Source: Branchiostoma floridae
Lineage: Eukaryota; Chordata; Leptocardii; Amphioxiformes; Branchiostomatidae
NCBI RefSeq assembly: GCF_000003815.2
Contig: NC_049988.1
Span: 18,495,427 to 18,548,245 of the forward strand
Direction of reading: 5' to 3'
DNA length: 52,819 nucleotides
The notes under the pieces were generated by a model. That model was not told where the DNA came from. It worked only from the letters and a program-made list of their open reading frames with translations, and ran no database searches. The position numbers and the translations under genes were made by a program. Positions 1 through 9,907 of the stretch are shown in pieces. Position 1 is the stretch's first letter. Every line of letters begins with the position of its first letter.

Positions 1-285
1 TGGAGATTTGCTACAAGAGATTGACTTTTTCTGGCTGCTCAGTCTTACTCTGTCCAAAGACTTCTTAGTTAATTGCCAGAAAGTCATCTAATGACCTTGC
101 TCTGAACAATCTCGATGAAAAAACTGTAGGCAGTCTATTCGTGATTTGGCCTCCGTAGCGTGGGCAGGGTATCTACGGGGCAGATATAGCTCACTGCCGC
201 CGGGGTAATCGTTCGCATCCGGTAGGATTTTCACGGATTTTGCCAAGTGTTAGTAATTGCCCGCCACGAACATCCCGTGGATTAT
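1..285. other. Left edge, no recognised feature
   Basis: No coding signal or repeat was recognised. If the leucine-rich-repeat gene to the right continues leftward, this is intron or beyond; no convincing downstream exon was seen here. Confidence 0.4.
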
Positions 286-408
286 TCTCCAAGCAGAGGT
301 TGGAGGGGGAAATCGTGACCTCTCCCTTTAAACCGTTTTTTTATCGATCAGCAAAAAATGGCTTAAAGGAAAGGGTCACCATTTTCCCTACAAACCTCTG
401 CTTGGTGA
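286..408. mobile_element. MITE-like palindrome, CCAAGCAGA family
   Basis: Inverted ends TCTCCAAGCAGAGGTT (from 286) and AACCTCTGCTTGGTGA (to 408) enclose about 90 bp. The 9-mer CCCGTGGAT occurs just outside both ends (274-282 and 412-420), so it may be a target-site duplication. The same end recurs at 13215, 31688, 34234, 44500, 44832, 45011 and 45764. This fits a non-autonomous DNA transposon; the superfamily is not assigned. Confidence 0.65.
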
Positions 409-948
409 GTACCCGTGGATAACCTAACGAGCAAAACCTCTACCGGGTGCGAAAGATTACCCTGCGGCAGAAAGATTCTCCTGCCCCGAAGGGAGCCTGA
501 CCAATCCACGGTAGACTGGATACCAGGTTGCATAGATGACTACCCTGGGGGCCAGCCGGGATCGGGCAGCTAGGACAGTTTATTCGGTGGCCCAAGAGAG
601 TCAGCCCGCCAGATTTTCTATTAGCGCTCGGGGCAGTTAAAGTCCTTCGTGCTTAAACTCCCCGGAGCGCAAATGTGAGATCAGCGGGCTAACTGCCTTG
701 GATCCCCGAACAAAACTCGTTAGCTACCCGATCCTGTCTGGCACCCAGAGTAATAGATGACCGAACCAGTCGGAGTTCTGGGACGCGGGTTCGGAACTGC
801 ATACGAGATTCACGGTGAAAACGATACAGCAGCAAATACGGGAAAAGCAGGGTGACTTTTGATAACTCATCTCAATGTATACTGTAATTGTAAACACAAA
901 ATTATAAAACTCTTCCTACCCTGTCCCTCAAATCTAATAAGATCTCGT
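409..948. other. Gene-free stretch, presumed intron of the LRR gene
   Basis: No exon-like ORF is visible on the minus strand, where the next LRR exon would lie. Around 517-533 there is a piece (ACTGGATACCAGG) matching the end of the MITE at 45689-45849. Around 630-670 there are short inverted GC-rich segments. Confidence 0.4.
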
Positions 949-978
949 TTACACAACATGTACGTGCTGTAGACTTAC

Positions 979-1605
979 CTCCAGACAGGTTATGTTGTTG
1001 CCCAACAGCAGCAGGGTCTTGAGGCCCTCCATCCCCTCAAACGTGCCGCTTCTCAGGGTCTGAAGATTGCTCTGCCAGATGACCAGGGTCGTTATCTGTG
1101 GAAGCTTAGCAAGAGCGCCTACCTCTATGGTCGTTATGTTACAGTTTACCAGCCATAGACTACAGTCTCTACCGCATGGCAGCTTTGAGATAACAGTGGC
1201 GTCCCCTGTAGCCATTGTGCCAACGTTGTTATCGGCTATGACGTGTATGGTGATGTCTTGTTGAGAGGGACTCAAAGTGACACTCTGGACTTCACCAGTG
1301 ACAGAGCCGCCTGACACGCTTCCGTTACCTGCACAGTCGTAACAGGACGTGAAGGCTGCGTACAGGTTCAGGTTGTTGTATCGAAAAGGCCCTCGGTAAC
1401 TATCATCAGCATATGGGTTCCACTTGGACTCATAGTCGGCAATGTCATACCGATACTCTGATCCGCCATTACGGCTGTCCCCAACACTACATCTCACCGG
1501 TGATACCTTCTGACAGTGTTGCCAGCCCCCTGCCTCCACACACGGCACTACCAAACGTACTACAACCAACACTAGATAGAACTTCACCGTCCACTCTGCA
1601 GCCAT
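979..1605 (-). CDS. Leucine-rich-repeat protein, first coding exon (partial gene)
   Basis: The start at 1605 gives an N-terminal signal peptide: a hydrophobic run at residues ~8-20 ending in CVEAGG near residue 26. A Cys-containing region follows (residues ~30-90), then a Ser/Thr-rich stretch. From about residue 140 come a Cys-flanked cap (LPCGRDCSLWLVNC) and two to three leucine-rich repeats, such as ITTLVIWQSNLQTL and LKTLLLLGNNITCLE. The exon stops at a good donor (GAG then GTAAGT on the minus strand, junction at 979/978) in phase 0, cutting the repeat domain short. Further repeats and any membrane anchor must lie in exons beyond the left edge. LRR ectodomains generally serve protein recognition, and such receptors are numerous in amphioxus; the ligand cannot be told. 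A decayed tandem copy of its first exon lies at 1857-1955. Confidence 0.75.
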
Positions 1606-2200
1606 AACAACATCATTTCTTTAAAGAGCCAATCACTACAGATCTACTCAAGATGATTTGTCTCTTGAAAAGCTAAAACTAGGAAAAAGCTAGAAAAACA
1701 ACAAACATCTTATCGCCAATGTCATATAATACGGCTACATCCGCTATAGTAGTAGCTTCCATTTTGAACGTGTTTATTTTACAGTATCTCTACAAAATTC
1801 TAAACGTCTAAACCGCTGCCGAGAGGCATAGAAACGTGGTCATTCCAACAGAAAGGTTATTCAGATACCTTCCGACAGTGTTGCCAGTCCCCTGCCTCTA
1901 CACACAACACTACAAGATGCACTACAACCAACACTAGACAGCGCTTCAAGATCATATGGCCACCTTACAACCGACAACGGCAATACTTAAAGAACCCACC
2001 ATCGGATGCGGATCTAATACTCAGCTTGGAAAACAGCAAACATCAGATCGCCAATATCATGCTGCTGCTTCTGTGGTAGCTTCCGTTTCGAATGCGCGTA
2101 TTTTACCGTATCTGTGCCGCAGTGAGACCTGGACACGTGCACTGAGGTATAGAAACGTGCTCATTTCAGCAGAAAGGTTTTCCTGTAATCCACCCAGACT
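1501..2200. repeat. Imperfect tandem duplication of the LRR gene's 5' region
   Basis: The block at about 1501-1860 (signal-peptide codons plus 5' flank) recurs at about 1868-2190. Shared landmarks are CAGTGTTGCCAG (1516 and 1878 areas), ACTACAACCAACACTAGA, a 'CAACAAACAT...TATCGCCAAT' segment and 'GGCATAGAAACGTG' against 'GGTATAGAAACGTG'. The unit is about 360 bp and clearly diverged. Confidence 0.65.
1857..1955 (-). pseudogene. Duplicated signal-peptide exon of the LRR gene
   Basis: Reading from an ATG at 1955 on the minus strand gives 32 codons. They end in a stop and parallel the LRR gene's first residues, including the cores LVLVVV, CVEAG and WQHC. Similarity breaks after the HCRKVS segment, where the LRR gene continues with PVRC. 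The homology extends upstream of the ATG, so this is part of a tandem duplication. A GTATCT at the break could act as a weak donor, so a short alternative first exon cannot be excluded. Decay is more likely. Confidence 0.6.
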
Positions 2201-2334
2201 TAAATTGCTATGCAGTATCCGGCATCCTGTGTATAAAGCTTTTGAAGTCATTTCTTGCTCTAATTCCTTTCTTCGACATGGTTTAAAGGCCCAAACGGTG
2301 CTGTAATACACCGTATGACTGTACTACTACTACT

Positions 2335-2545
2335 TTAAGGGTTAGTGCGGTGGGGTTGCGTGGTGGAACTGCATGGTGTGTGACCCAGAAGCCAGAGGTC
2401 CTGGGTTCAAACGCTGTCGTGCTACCGATCTTTAGCTATTAGGAGAGATCTTTAAACGACTTTCGTCAGTCCGACCAAGGACGTTAAATGAAATGGGTAC
2501 CTGACTTCGGTTGGTGAGGTAAAAGGTGGTGGAAGAAGAAGGTTG
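2335..2545 (+). mobile_element. tRNA-derived SINE
   Basis: The head has a tRNA-like promoter: an A-box-like segment near 2357-2377 and the B box GGGTTCAAAC at 2403. The body carries the common SINE phrases AAATGGGTACCTGACTTCGG and GGTGGTGGAAG. It does not fold as an intact tRNA. A related body fragment lies on the minus strand at about 20030-20170. Confidence 0.7.
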
Positions 2546-2809
2546 GGCTCCACCATCCAATACTGCGTCCCAGAGACAGTGGATAACAACCGAATACGCG
2601 TAAAGCCAACCGATCTTTGGCTGGATTACGATGTAATAACTCTGTCGATCACAAAGCTACGGTGTTCCAAATCCCGTGGCATATTGGGTTTGTGTTTCCT
2701 TTGTTCACCCTCACCTTTTACTTATGTCGGTGTTGTGATCCGATTCTTTCTCTGCAAGATGAAGGCCACTCATCTAGCCCTGCTCGCTATATTGAAAGAC
2801 CGATAGTCC

Positions 2810-2828
2810 ATGTCCACACGCGCACACG

Positions 2829-2885
<57 letters not shown>

Positions 2886-2990
2886 ACAATATATACACAC
2901 AAACATACGCACACAACATATACACACACACATACGAACACACAAAGTACACACGCGCGCATACACACACTACACATACTACACGCAGTA
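2810..2990. repeat. CA/CACG microsatellite
   Basis: A CGCG-flanked run of about 30 CA units (2838-2880) continues into degenerate ACACAC/TATACAC repeats to 2990. Reading frames across it encode only Thr-His or Val-Cys runs and are not genes. Confidence 0.95.
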
Positions 2991-3138
2991 AAGGTGTGGA
3001 TTAGAAGACAACAAAATACAGAAAACGTAAGAAAATTCTTTCTTTATCTCTAAAATTTATTGATTACCCCGCAGTGCCGCAGCGGTGCCCCAAGAGCAGC
3101 GAGATACCACCTTTATAGTAGCACTACCTGCCTCAGGC

Positions 3139-3212
3139 TGGATAGTAACAAATCCCGCTCACTATTGGCATTCTGTTCAGGATAAGATATTGGATGGTAA
3201 TGACCGGGGAGC
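3139..3212. repeat. Short inverted-end element B, copy 1
   Basis: A segment of about 70 bp, from AGTAACAAATCCCGCTCACT to GGTAATGACCGGGG, is repeated nearly exactly at 3763-3832. Its ends are weakly inverted (CCCGCTCACTA against CCCCGGTCATTA). It looks like a very short non-autonomous DNA element. Confidence 0.5.
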
Positions 3213-3690
3213 CTTCGGTCGAGGCCTGAACAGAAGCGAAGTGTTACGCGCGGATGTCATCTGCTTTTTTTTTTTTTGTCTACTTTTCTAGGTCACATGG
3301 CTAAGTGCTATCACTTCCTATTGCATAGCTGACTACTTCACACCCGCATAACACATCACTACATTTGTAGCATGAACTTGTCTAGATTGACCCAAAGGGA
3401 GCGGTATAGTCTAGTTGTGTCACTGCTCACATGTGAGCTTTGACCAGACACTACAAGAATACAATGGATCAACCCCCTGAAAGTTTGTTCCCAATTCCCA
3501 TTCGCAAAGAAACCTTAAGCTTCAGTCAATTTTACCGGATTTCCTGGATTTACCCTTTAAAGTTACCAGCCCTACTTGATCTACTGTTGACTTGGAAATT
3601 CCGTCAATGACGGCCCTTTTTTTTTAAACAATTCTGACCTCCAATTGGACTAACCCCTCATCTCGCACTATGGCTCACCTCCTATCCCTG
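3213..3690. other. Gene-free stretch
   Basis: No coding feature or identifiable repeat, apart from short T-runs near 3264 and 3617. Confidence 0.4.
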
Positions 3691-3693
3691 CCC

Positions 3694-3832
3694 CGTGCCA
3701 CTAGAATGCCATGTGGGGGTGTTAGATATCAGATCCTTCCCACAATGCCATAGTGACACGGGACAGTAACAAATCCCGCTCACTATTGGCATTCTGTTCA
3801 GGATAAGATATTGGATGGTAATGACCGGGGCT
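3694..3832. repeat. Composite of short elements A and B
   Basis: Element A (3694-3768) begins CCGTGCCACTAGAATGCCAT and ends with the near-inverse ATAGTGACACGGGAC. It is repeated almost exactly at 9307-9379. Element B (as at 3139-3212) follows immediately. The outer ends of the composite are also roughly inverted (CCCCGTGCCA and TGACCGGGG). Confidence 0.55.
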
Positions 3833-6130
3833 CCATACTATCGCCCTAACATATGCTCCTAAATGTCATTCTCTATACCCCCTTTCTTCCAATACTCACA
3901 ATACAGTAGAAGCCAGTCAATTGCACCACGGATTACTGCACACTTCTGTTGCGAGACCCCAAACCGGTATGTATATAGTCCAACTGAGAAAAACCTTGGC
4001 ATTATTGCATTGTCCGAAATATGCTGGCAAGCGAAGTGTGCAATTACACGGCTTCTACTGTATTACTTGTCCCCTTCTTAGGCTTCTATCTATCTGTCTT
4101 CCAAACCCTTCTAACTTCTACTGTCTTCCTACCCCTTTTTACTTCTATTCTCCCTCGCCTCTCGCTGATCAAATCTGTGTCTTAGTCTGTATAACACAAA
4201 CTCTGCAGGGCTGTCACTGGCCGACGGATGTTGGGCGGGCTGCTATACGCGAGATTTAATCAGGATACCTGGGTCTCAGCATGGCAGAAATGTCAATGTA
4301 TGATACGCTCACTTATACATTGGTTGTTTTTTCTGTCCCATTGACCCTCCATATGTGTCGACTGGTGCCCCCATGTTGTACCCACCAGATGTCCTTATAT
4401 TATTAGCAGATGTGTTCTTTACATTTGTTGTTATATGAAACCTGATATCCTGTCTTGTTTCTGCGTCCTGTGTTTCCGCACCCTTGCTGGCCGGGATGTG
4501 TGTCAGCCAGGTTCTGTCCGGCTGCAGCCAGTGCAGGAGTTCGACTGGCAAACCCGCTGTGGTTCATGTAGACATTTGTTTTCTACTTTGTACTCACGGG
4601 CTTCGAAAGTCACTTCTAGTTACTTTATTTCCTGTTTGGACAAGCCGTACCGCGCGCATCGCTGTGCCGTAGTTGGACATCCCCATTGTACCCTGCGGAC
4701 TCAAAAGGTCACCGAGATCTACCCTCACAGTGGCAGATTATGGACTAGTGTGTTCCTCTTCCTATATCTTTGTAGTAACTTGCTGTCGTGTTCATACCAG
4801 TTTTGTCACGTAGACCATGCTACATGTACTAGTATCGCAATGATGACCTATTCGGTCGCCTCAGCTACTACCGGTTACCTCCAAGTTCCCGGCCGAGATA
4901 ACACTACGCCTGCTTTTCAATCCTCACAAGTTCAACTCCCCAGAGTCTGACGGTTCGTTTGTGGATTGTAACAGCAATCCACTGTTTCAATCCACCCATT
5001 TTTTTTTCTTTGTAAGATGTTCACAAAGTATTGAAAGTGTACCACACGTTTACGATCAGTCACGTGACCTGGGGTTGCTTTCTGTTCGCTCTGCTCCTAT
5101 GAAAATAATCCGACCCTGGTCTTTCTCTGTGTGTTGCTGCGAGGTGTATAGAAGGGCTGACCACTAATACAGCCCATTTTCTAGCCAATGCTCTACTACC
5201 CGGCGGCTGTGTGCTTGAAGTTTTGTGTTTAATATCTTGTTCCACCACTCAGTTCGACATGGGTTTTATGAATGGGGAAATTCCGAGCTACTCTACTCAA
5301 CTTCTTTGATCTACTGTAATTGCACCGACAATCATGAGAAATCCCTGACCATTTCCGGCACATATACCAACCACAGCGCCGTACCTGTATGCTAAAATTG
5401 CGCCTTGCTGGCGGGATCACTTCGGCGCTGAATCTGAATCCACATCCAGCCCCATTGTCAGCGTGGAAGCCCGCTCGGGTTCAGTTCCTTTCCGTTGTGA
5501 ATAAGCCAAGGTAAACAAAGCGGTCCGCAGGAATTAATTACAGGCCATGTCCACACGTAAATGACAGTGCCATTGACACCGCTTTGAGCAAGGACGTTAT
5601 ATTGCTTTGAGACATCGGCTTCCCTTGAGCCAAATGCCGCGAAATGACAGCCACCAAGTAGGTCAGGTCCTACCATGGTCAATTGGCCTCGGAATTGTTG
5701 TTGTTGGCTGCAACAAAGCGGAAATACTGTACTAGTACGGACAGTACACAGTGGTGCCACACAGGCAAACTGGCACTCAAGCCGAGCCACTAGACAATGG
5801 CAACCCGCTGCGCTTGTAAAACGCCCCCATCAGCGATGGACTTCCGGTCATCCTTTGAGCTGAGCTTAGCTCGCTCCACACGCTGGTCGCCTTCGACCTT
5901 TTGATGCCTTCGGGTGCCTTCGCTCGGAACTCGCCGACGTTCGGCACCCGCTCGGGCGGTTGATCCTGGATACATGTGCTAGTACATGTACTAGTTAGGG
6001 TCACACTCGTAACATCACGACAACAATTCCTTGGCCTACCGCCTGTGGTCCTACCGCTTTCCTGACGTGACACATATGGACCGAATTATTAGACCCAAGA
6101 GACCTAAATGAATTCGGGTAGGCACAAACG
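3833..6130. other. Gene-free stretch
   Basis: Several open frames here (for example 4435-4950 on the plus strand) have no recognisable domain, no splice context and Cys/Ser-rich composition typical of chance frames. Small palindromes occur, such as near 5973-5995 (ACATGTGCTAGTACATGTACTAG). No gene is supported. Confidence 0.4.
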
Positions 6131-6205
6131 ACAATTAATAGTTTATTTGCAAGTTCGTGCCCGAGGGCTAATTGCAAGTACATAGTATACACATAGTGAC
6201 AATGG
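6131..6205. repeat. Retroelement 3'-end fragment (antisense)
   Basis: GTTTATTTGCAAGTTCGTGC followed by CCGAGGGCTAATTGCA closely matches 18408-18455. On the minus strand it reads as a tail ending in ...GCAAATAAAC, the usual look of a LINE or SINE 3' end. Confidence 0.5.
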
Positions 6206-7730
6206 ACAGTCATAAACAATGTTCTAATCTAATACTAGTTAATAGACAATAACGATGCCCTTCGGGTGTTCCCTTTGTGACGAAGCGGCTTACATTGCAA
6301 TACACAGCCTAGGTTGCGATCAGACCAGGCCTTGTTTCCATTATTCATTGAGGATGCCGGCATTCTTTGTGTCCTGTGACTTGAGTCAAGCTGCCTTCGT
6401 GCCAATCATTGTTCGACAGCATCTTTTTTTTTTTTTTTTTCATCTGACAAGCTCGGCATGTGCTCAAACCCAAACTGTCTCTCGACTCGAGGCGGGTTCT
6501 TTTCCCCGTTCGTATGTCTACCTCACCTACTGTCGTTGCCATCTTTCCGCAGGAATTTACACCAAAATGTTACGCCCCTGTGGGAGAAGCCTACCCAACA
6601 CCCGGCCAATCAAGGAGGACCTGCACGATGCGGGGACCTTTCCGCCGCGTCAGAGCTTTGTACACCAAGGACGTTATATACACGTATCAGGTGTTTTACG
6701 CGTAATGCCCAGCCGGGACACTCCAGTCATACATTCTATCAAGTCTGCAGAAACTTCTGCTTGCACATATAATCACTCCAGGTGTATCATGTGTATGGGG
6801 ACCAACATTACCCGGCCCGGATACTTTATTTGGTTAGCCCAAGATTGCACCGGAACCTCTGCTCATTCCGGATGCAAACAGCTCGACTGTTCATCATCGT
6901 TATCTACGACAAAGTATCTCCACACATGCCGCAAATCTGGCCAACCCAAGTACCACATGTAAACATTATTGAAAACACAGATCACCATGGGGATGGGGGG
7001 TCCTGTCCTGTCCTGCCTATAGTTTGTCCCTCTATCTGTCATGGGCTGCTGACACCTTGTCAAATACAGATGTCCTGACGGTTTGATCAATTATTCTGCT
7101 GTCCTCAAGATTGATGAGTCTTTCACACTGTCTTCCTGTCTCATCTGTCTCTACAGGGGTTTGTTAGCATTTCCTCCAAATAGATGGTCTATTTGTTAGC
7201 ACAAAGAAATATGCGCCATATCACAAGTCTTGTACACTCACTATATTACTCAGTCATGCATCTATGGATCCCACCTCACTCTGGCCGAACTCAGTAGTCG
7301 GAACGAACCAGCGAGAGGCGAGGAAGAGGTTAGGGGTAGGAAGACATGAACATTACCTACACAAACGATGTGTTAGTGTCTGTCAAAATGTTACCGCAAC
7401 ATCCGGTCATATGTTTGCACTATCCGGCAAGCATCTTTGCTCGCCGCACATGTTACTAGTCTGTCTCCATCCGCACGCCTAATGGTCAATTGAGTCCAGG
7501 CGCCTCCCTGTGTATTAGCCCGTCTGTTTGCAATGATATCTTCTGGGTCGCAGAAACTAGGATGACATGTCATGACATATCCATCTACGAATTGAATGGC
7601 GGTAAAGTAGTTTAACAATCCACTTTGGGAGGGGAGCACACCTCATACCCTGTCAGTTTTTAACTTTGGAAGGGGAGCCTGTCAGTTTAACCATTTACTT
7701 CGGAGAGTTTCCAAATTTTGAAAACACTAC
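6206..7730. other. Gene-free stretch
   Basis: A T17-type run lies at about 6424-6440. The longest frame (6255-6962, plus) shows no domain, and a partly overlapping frame is equally open, so it is not called. From about 7610 the sequence grades into the minisatellite, with irregular units of its motif. Confidence 0.4.
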
Positions 7731-8285
7731 AAAATTTGGAGGGGGAGCACCGCTCAAACCCTGTCAATTTTAAACATTCACTTCGGAAGGGGAGCACAGC
7801 TCAAACCCTGTCAATTTAAACATTCACTTCGGAAGGGGAGCACAGCTCAAACCCTGTCACTTTAAACATTCACTTCGGAAGGGGAGCACAGCTCAAACCC
7901 TGTCAATTTAAACATTCACTTCGGAAGGGGAGCACAGCTCAAACCCTGTCAATTTAAACATTCACTTCGGAAGGGGAGCACAGCTCAAACCCTGTCAGTT
8001 TAAACATTCACTTCGGAAGGGGAGCACAGCTCAAACCCTGTCAGTTTAAACATTCACTTCGGAAGGGGAGCACAGCTCAAAACCTGTCAGTTTAAACATT
8101 CACTTTGGAAGGGGAGCACAGCTCAAACCCTGTCAGTTTAAACATTCACTTCGGAAGGGGAGCACAGCTCAAAACCTGTCAGTTTAAACATTCACTTTGG
8201 AAGGGGAGCACAGCTCAAACCCTGTCAATTTAAACATTCACTTCGGAAGGGGAGCACAGCTCATCCCTGTCTGTTTAGCCATTCA
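7731..8285. repeat. 46-bp minisatellite, about 11 regular units
   Basis: The unit contains CATTCACTTCGGAAGGGGAG, then CACAGCTCAAACCCTGTCA and a TTTAAA. The landmark ATTCACTT falls at 7776, 7821, 7867, 7913, 7959, 8005, 8051, 8097, 8143, 8189 and 8235, an almost invariant 46-bp step. Two variants (AAACCT/CACTTTGG) recur together at about 8080-8105 and 8170-8200, hinting at a two-unit duplication. Degenerate units precede it from about 7610. Confidence 0.93.
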
Positions 8286-9300
8286 ACTGGCAGTCGGGGA
8301 TCACAAACTTCCCTTGGTAGGGTTTTCTTGAAACTCTAACTTCAATCTTTTCCGGCTGGGACCACTCACACACACATGGTCCTTACACATGATAGGCAAA
8401 CACGGCTCATCATAAATCAAGGCACAAGTGTCAATCCTCCCAACGGACCAAACCCTGGCGTCTGTTTAACAGTCCACCAAAAATAAATTGGAGGGAACAC
8501 ATACAACTTTAATAATACCATATATTAAGACGTATACAACATTTACCCTGAGCCCAATAGAAATATGCACAATCTGAGCTACATGTATGTTGTCCAATTT
8601 ACCCTGCTTGTTGCTCACTACCATGAAATGAAATCACCCCTGGCAGTCCCTGAGGTGTAACATCTGTGTTCCCGTGAGATGGGACCAGATACACACATTC
8701 TTGACAAAACAGGCCCCCCACATTGGCCTTAAACCTTCTGGGCGCCTACCTAAAAACCTTGCCACAAAGGTGTCCCTATCAGTAGATAAAACATTCTACA
8801 CAGAAGCCAATGGACACGCAGTGTTGGAAATCTACGTTAAACTCATACTTTGAGGGCGGCATGGTCAACAACAGACAGGCAATGTGGCAAGAATCTTTAA
8901 CTCTGACATGGCTGAATCAAAAAGCACTGTAAGTCACTCCTTGCTCCAAGATACACTCTGTACGTCCAAAACATCAATTTGGAATCGGTAATAAGTTACG
9001 GTACCTCACGAGACATGAAGGAAATGTCTCATCAAAGAAACCCAACCTCCTCAGGTCCAGTTGGATGTCTGGAGGATCTCAGGGTGGTCATCGGGGTCCC
9101 AGTGACAGGAACATCTCATCTGGACCCTCAAAACAGTGGTAGACGAACCAAGAAACTTATCCATACAGCCGCTCGATGTTCCTCCCGTAGCGAGGATGCG
9201 TACCTGTGGCTCTACTATTCTTACTTCAGCTAGCCGAGGAGACATCCGCGCGTAAAACTGACACTACCAGGAAAGAGCAGTATGGTGTGACCATCTGTCA
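8286..9300. other. Gene-free stretch
   Basis: No coding or repeat feature recognised. Confidence 0.4.
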
Positions 9301-9306
9301 CCAGGC

Positions 9307-9379
9307 GTGCCACTAGAATGCCATGTGGGGGTGTTAGATATCAGATCCTTCCCACAATGCCATAGTGACACGGGACAGC
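9307..9379. repeat. Short inverted-end element A, copy 2
   Basis: Nearly identical to 3694-3768 over about 73 bp, with different flanks. It defines element A as a unit able to sit alone. Confidence 0.6.
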
Positions 9380-9907
9380 GATATCGCCAGCTGACGCACA
9401 GGAAGACGTGGCATAACGCGCACAGATGTTATGGTAAAAACGGGACGAACCAGAAACAATCCACGAGTGGTGCTACAAACCCTTGTGTGTATCCCGTTAA
9501 GTAACTTTTTCTTTAAATCTAAAAATAAATTCCTCTGCACATTTTATCATAAGAAGGTTTGCGTTGTTTCTCCATGCTATGCGATTTCAAACAAACCAAT
9601 GTCAGGCAAAAGCAAGCCCGTTACAATGAGATACGATTCGTCCCTATACTGCCAGGTTTCTCTTCAATTTGAAATACAGAGCGCACATCATACCGAGCGC
9701 TGGTGACAAGATCCTCACACAGAAAGCAAAAAAAAGACAATCTTTCGGCCATTTTGCGAGTCTGTCTCTCCCGTGACTAAGGAAACACAATTTAGTATTT
9801 GTTGCTGTGTTACTTCAAACCTGAGGTCCGACCGTGCCTATGTGTTCTTGATATTCAAACGACTTCATCCGACGTTGCTTTCTTCACGACCATTTAAAGA
9901 CTACAGA
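9380..9907 (+). promoter_or_regulatory. Presumed 5' flank and 5' UTR of the four-jointed gene
   Basis: This 528-bp stretch precedes the first coding exon. No TATA box is evident. GGCCATTTTGCGAG near 9747 resembles a YY1-type site, which is weak evidence. The frame of exon 1 stays open upstream to 9773, but the strong signal anchor begins at the 9908 ATG, so that start is preferred. Confidence 0.3.

Noticed and set aside
2617-2991. Open frames through the CA repeat (His-Thr and Val-Cys runs)
   Set aside because: Pure products of the microsatellite; the same happens at 30200-30560 and 51677-51997.
4435-4950. 171-codon open frame
   Set aside because: No domain, no splice signals and Cys/Ser-rich chance composition; competing open frames overlap it.
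6255-6962. 235-codon open frame
   Set aside because: Long, but no family features; partly overlapped by other open frames of equal quality and crosses a poly-T run.
7731-8285. Regular repeats that could suggest a CRISPR array
   Set aside because: The 46-bp units are contiguous with no unique spacers, and the genome is eukaryotic.
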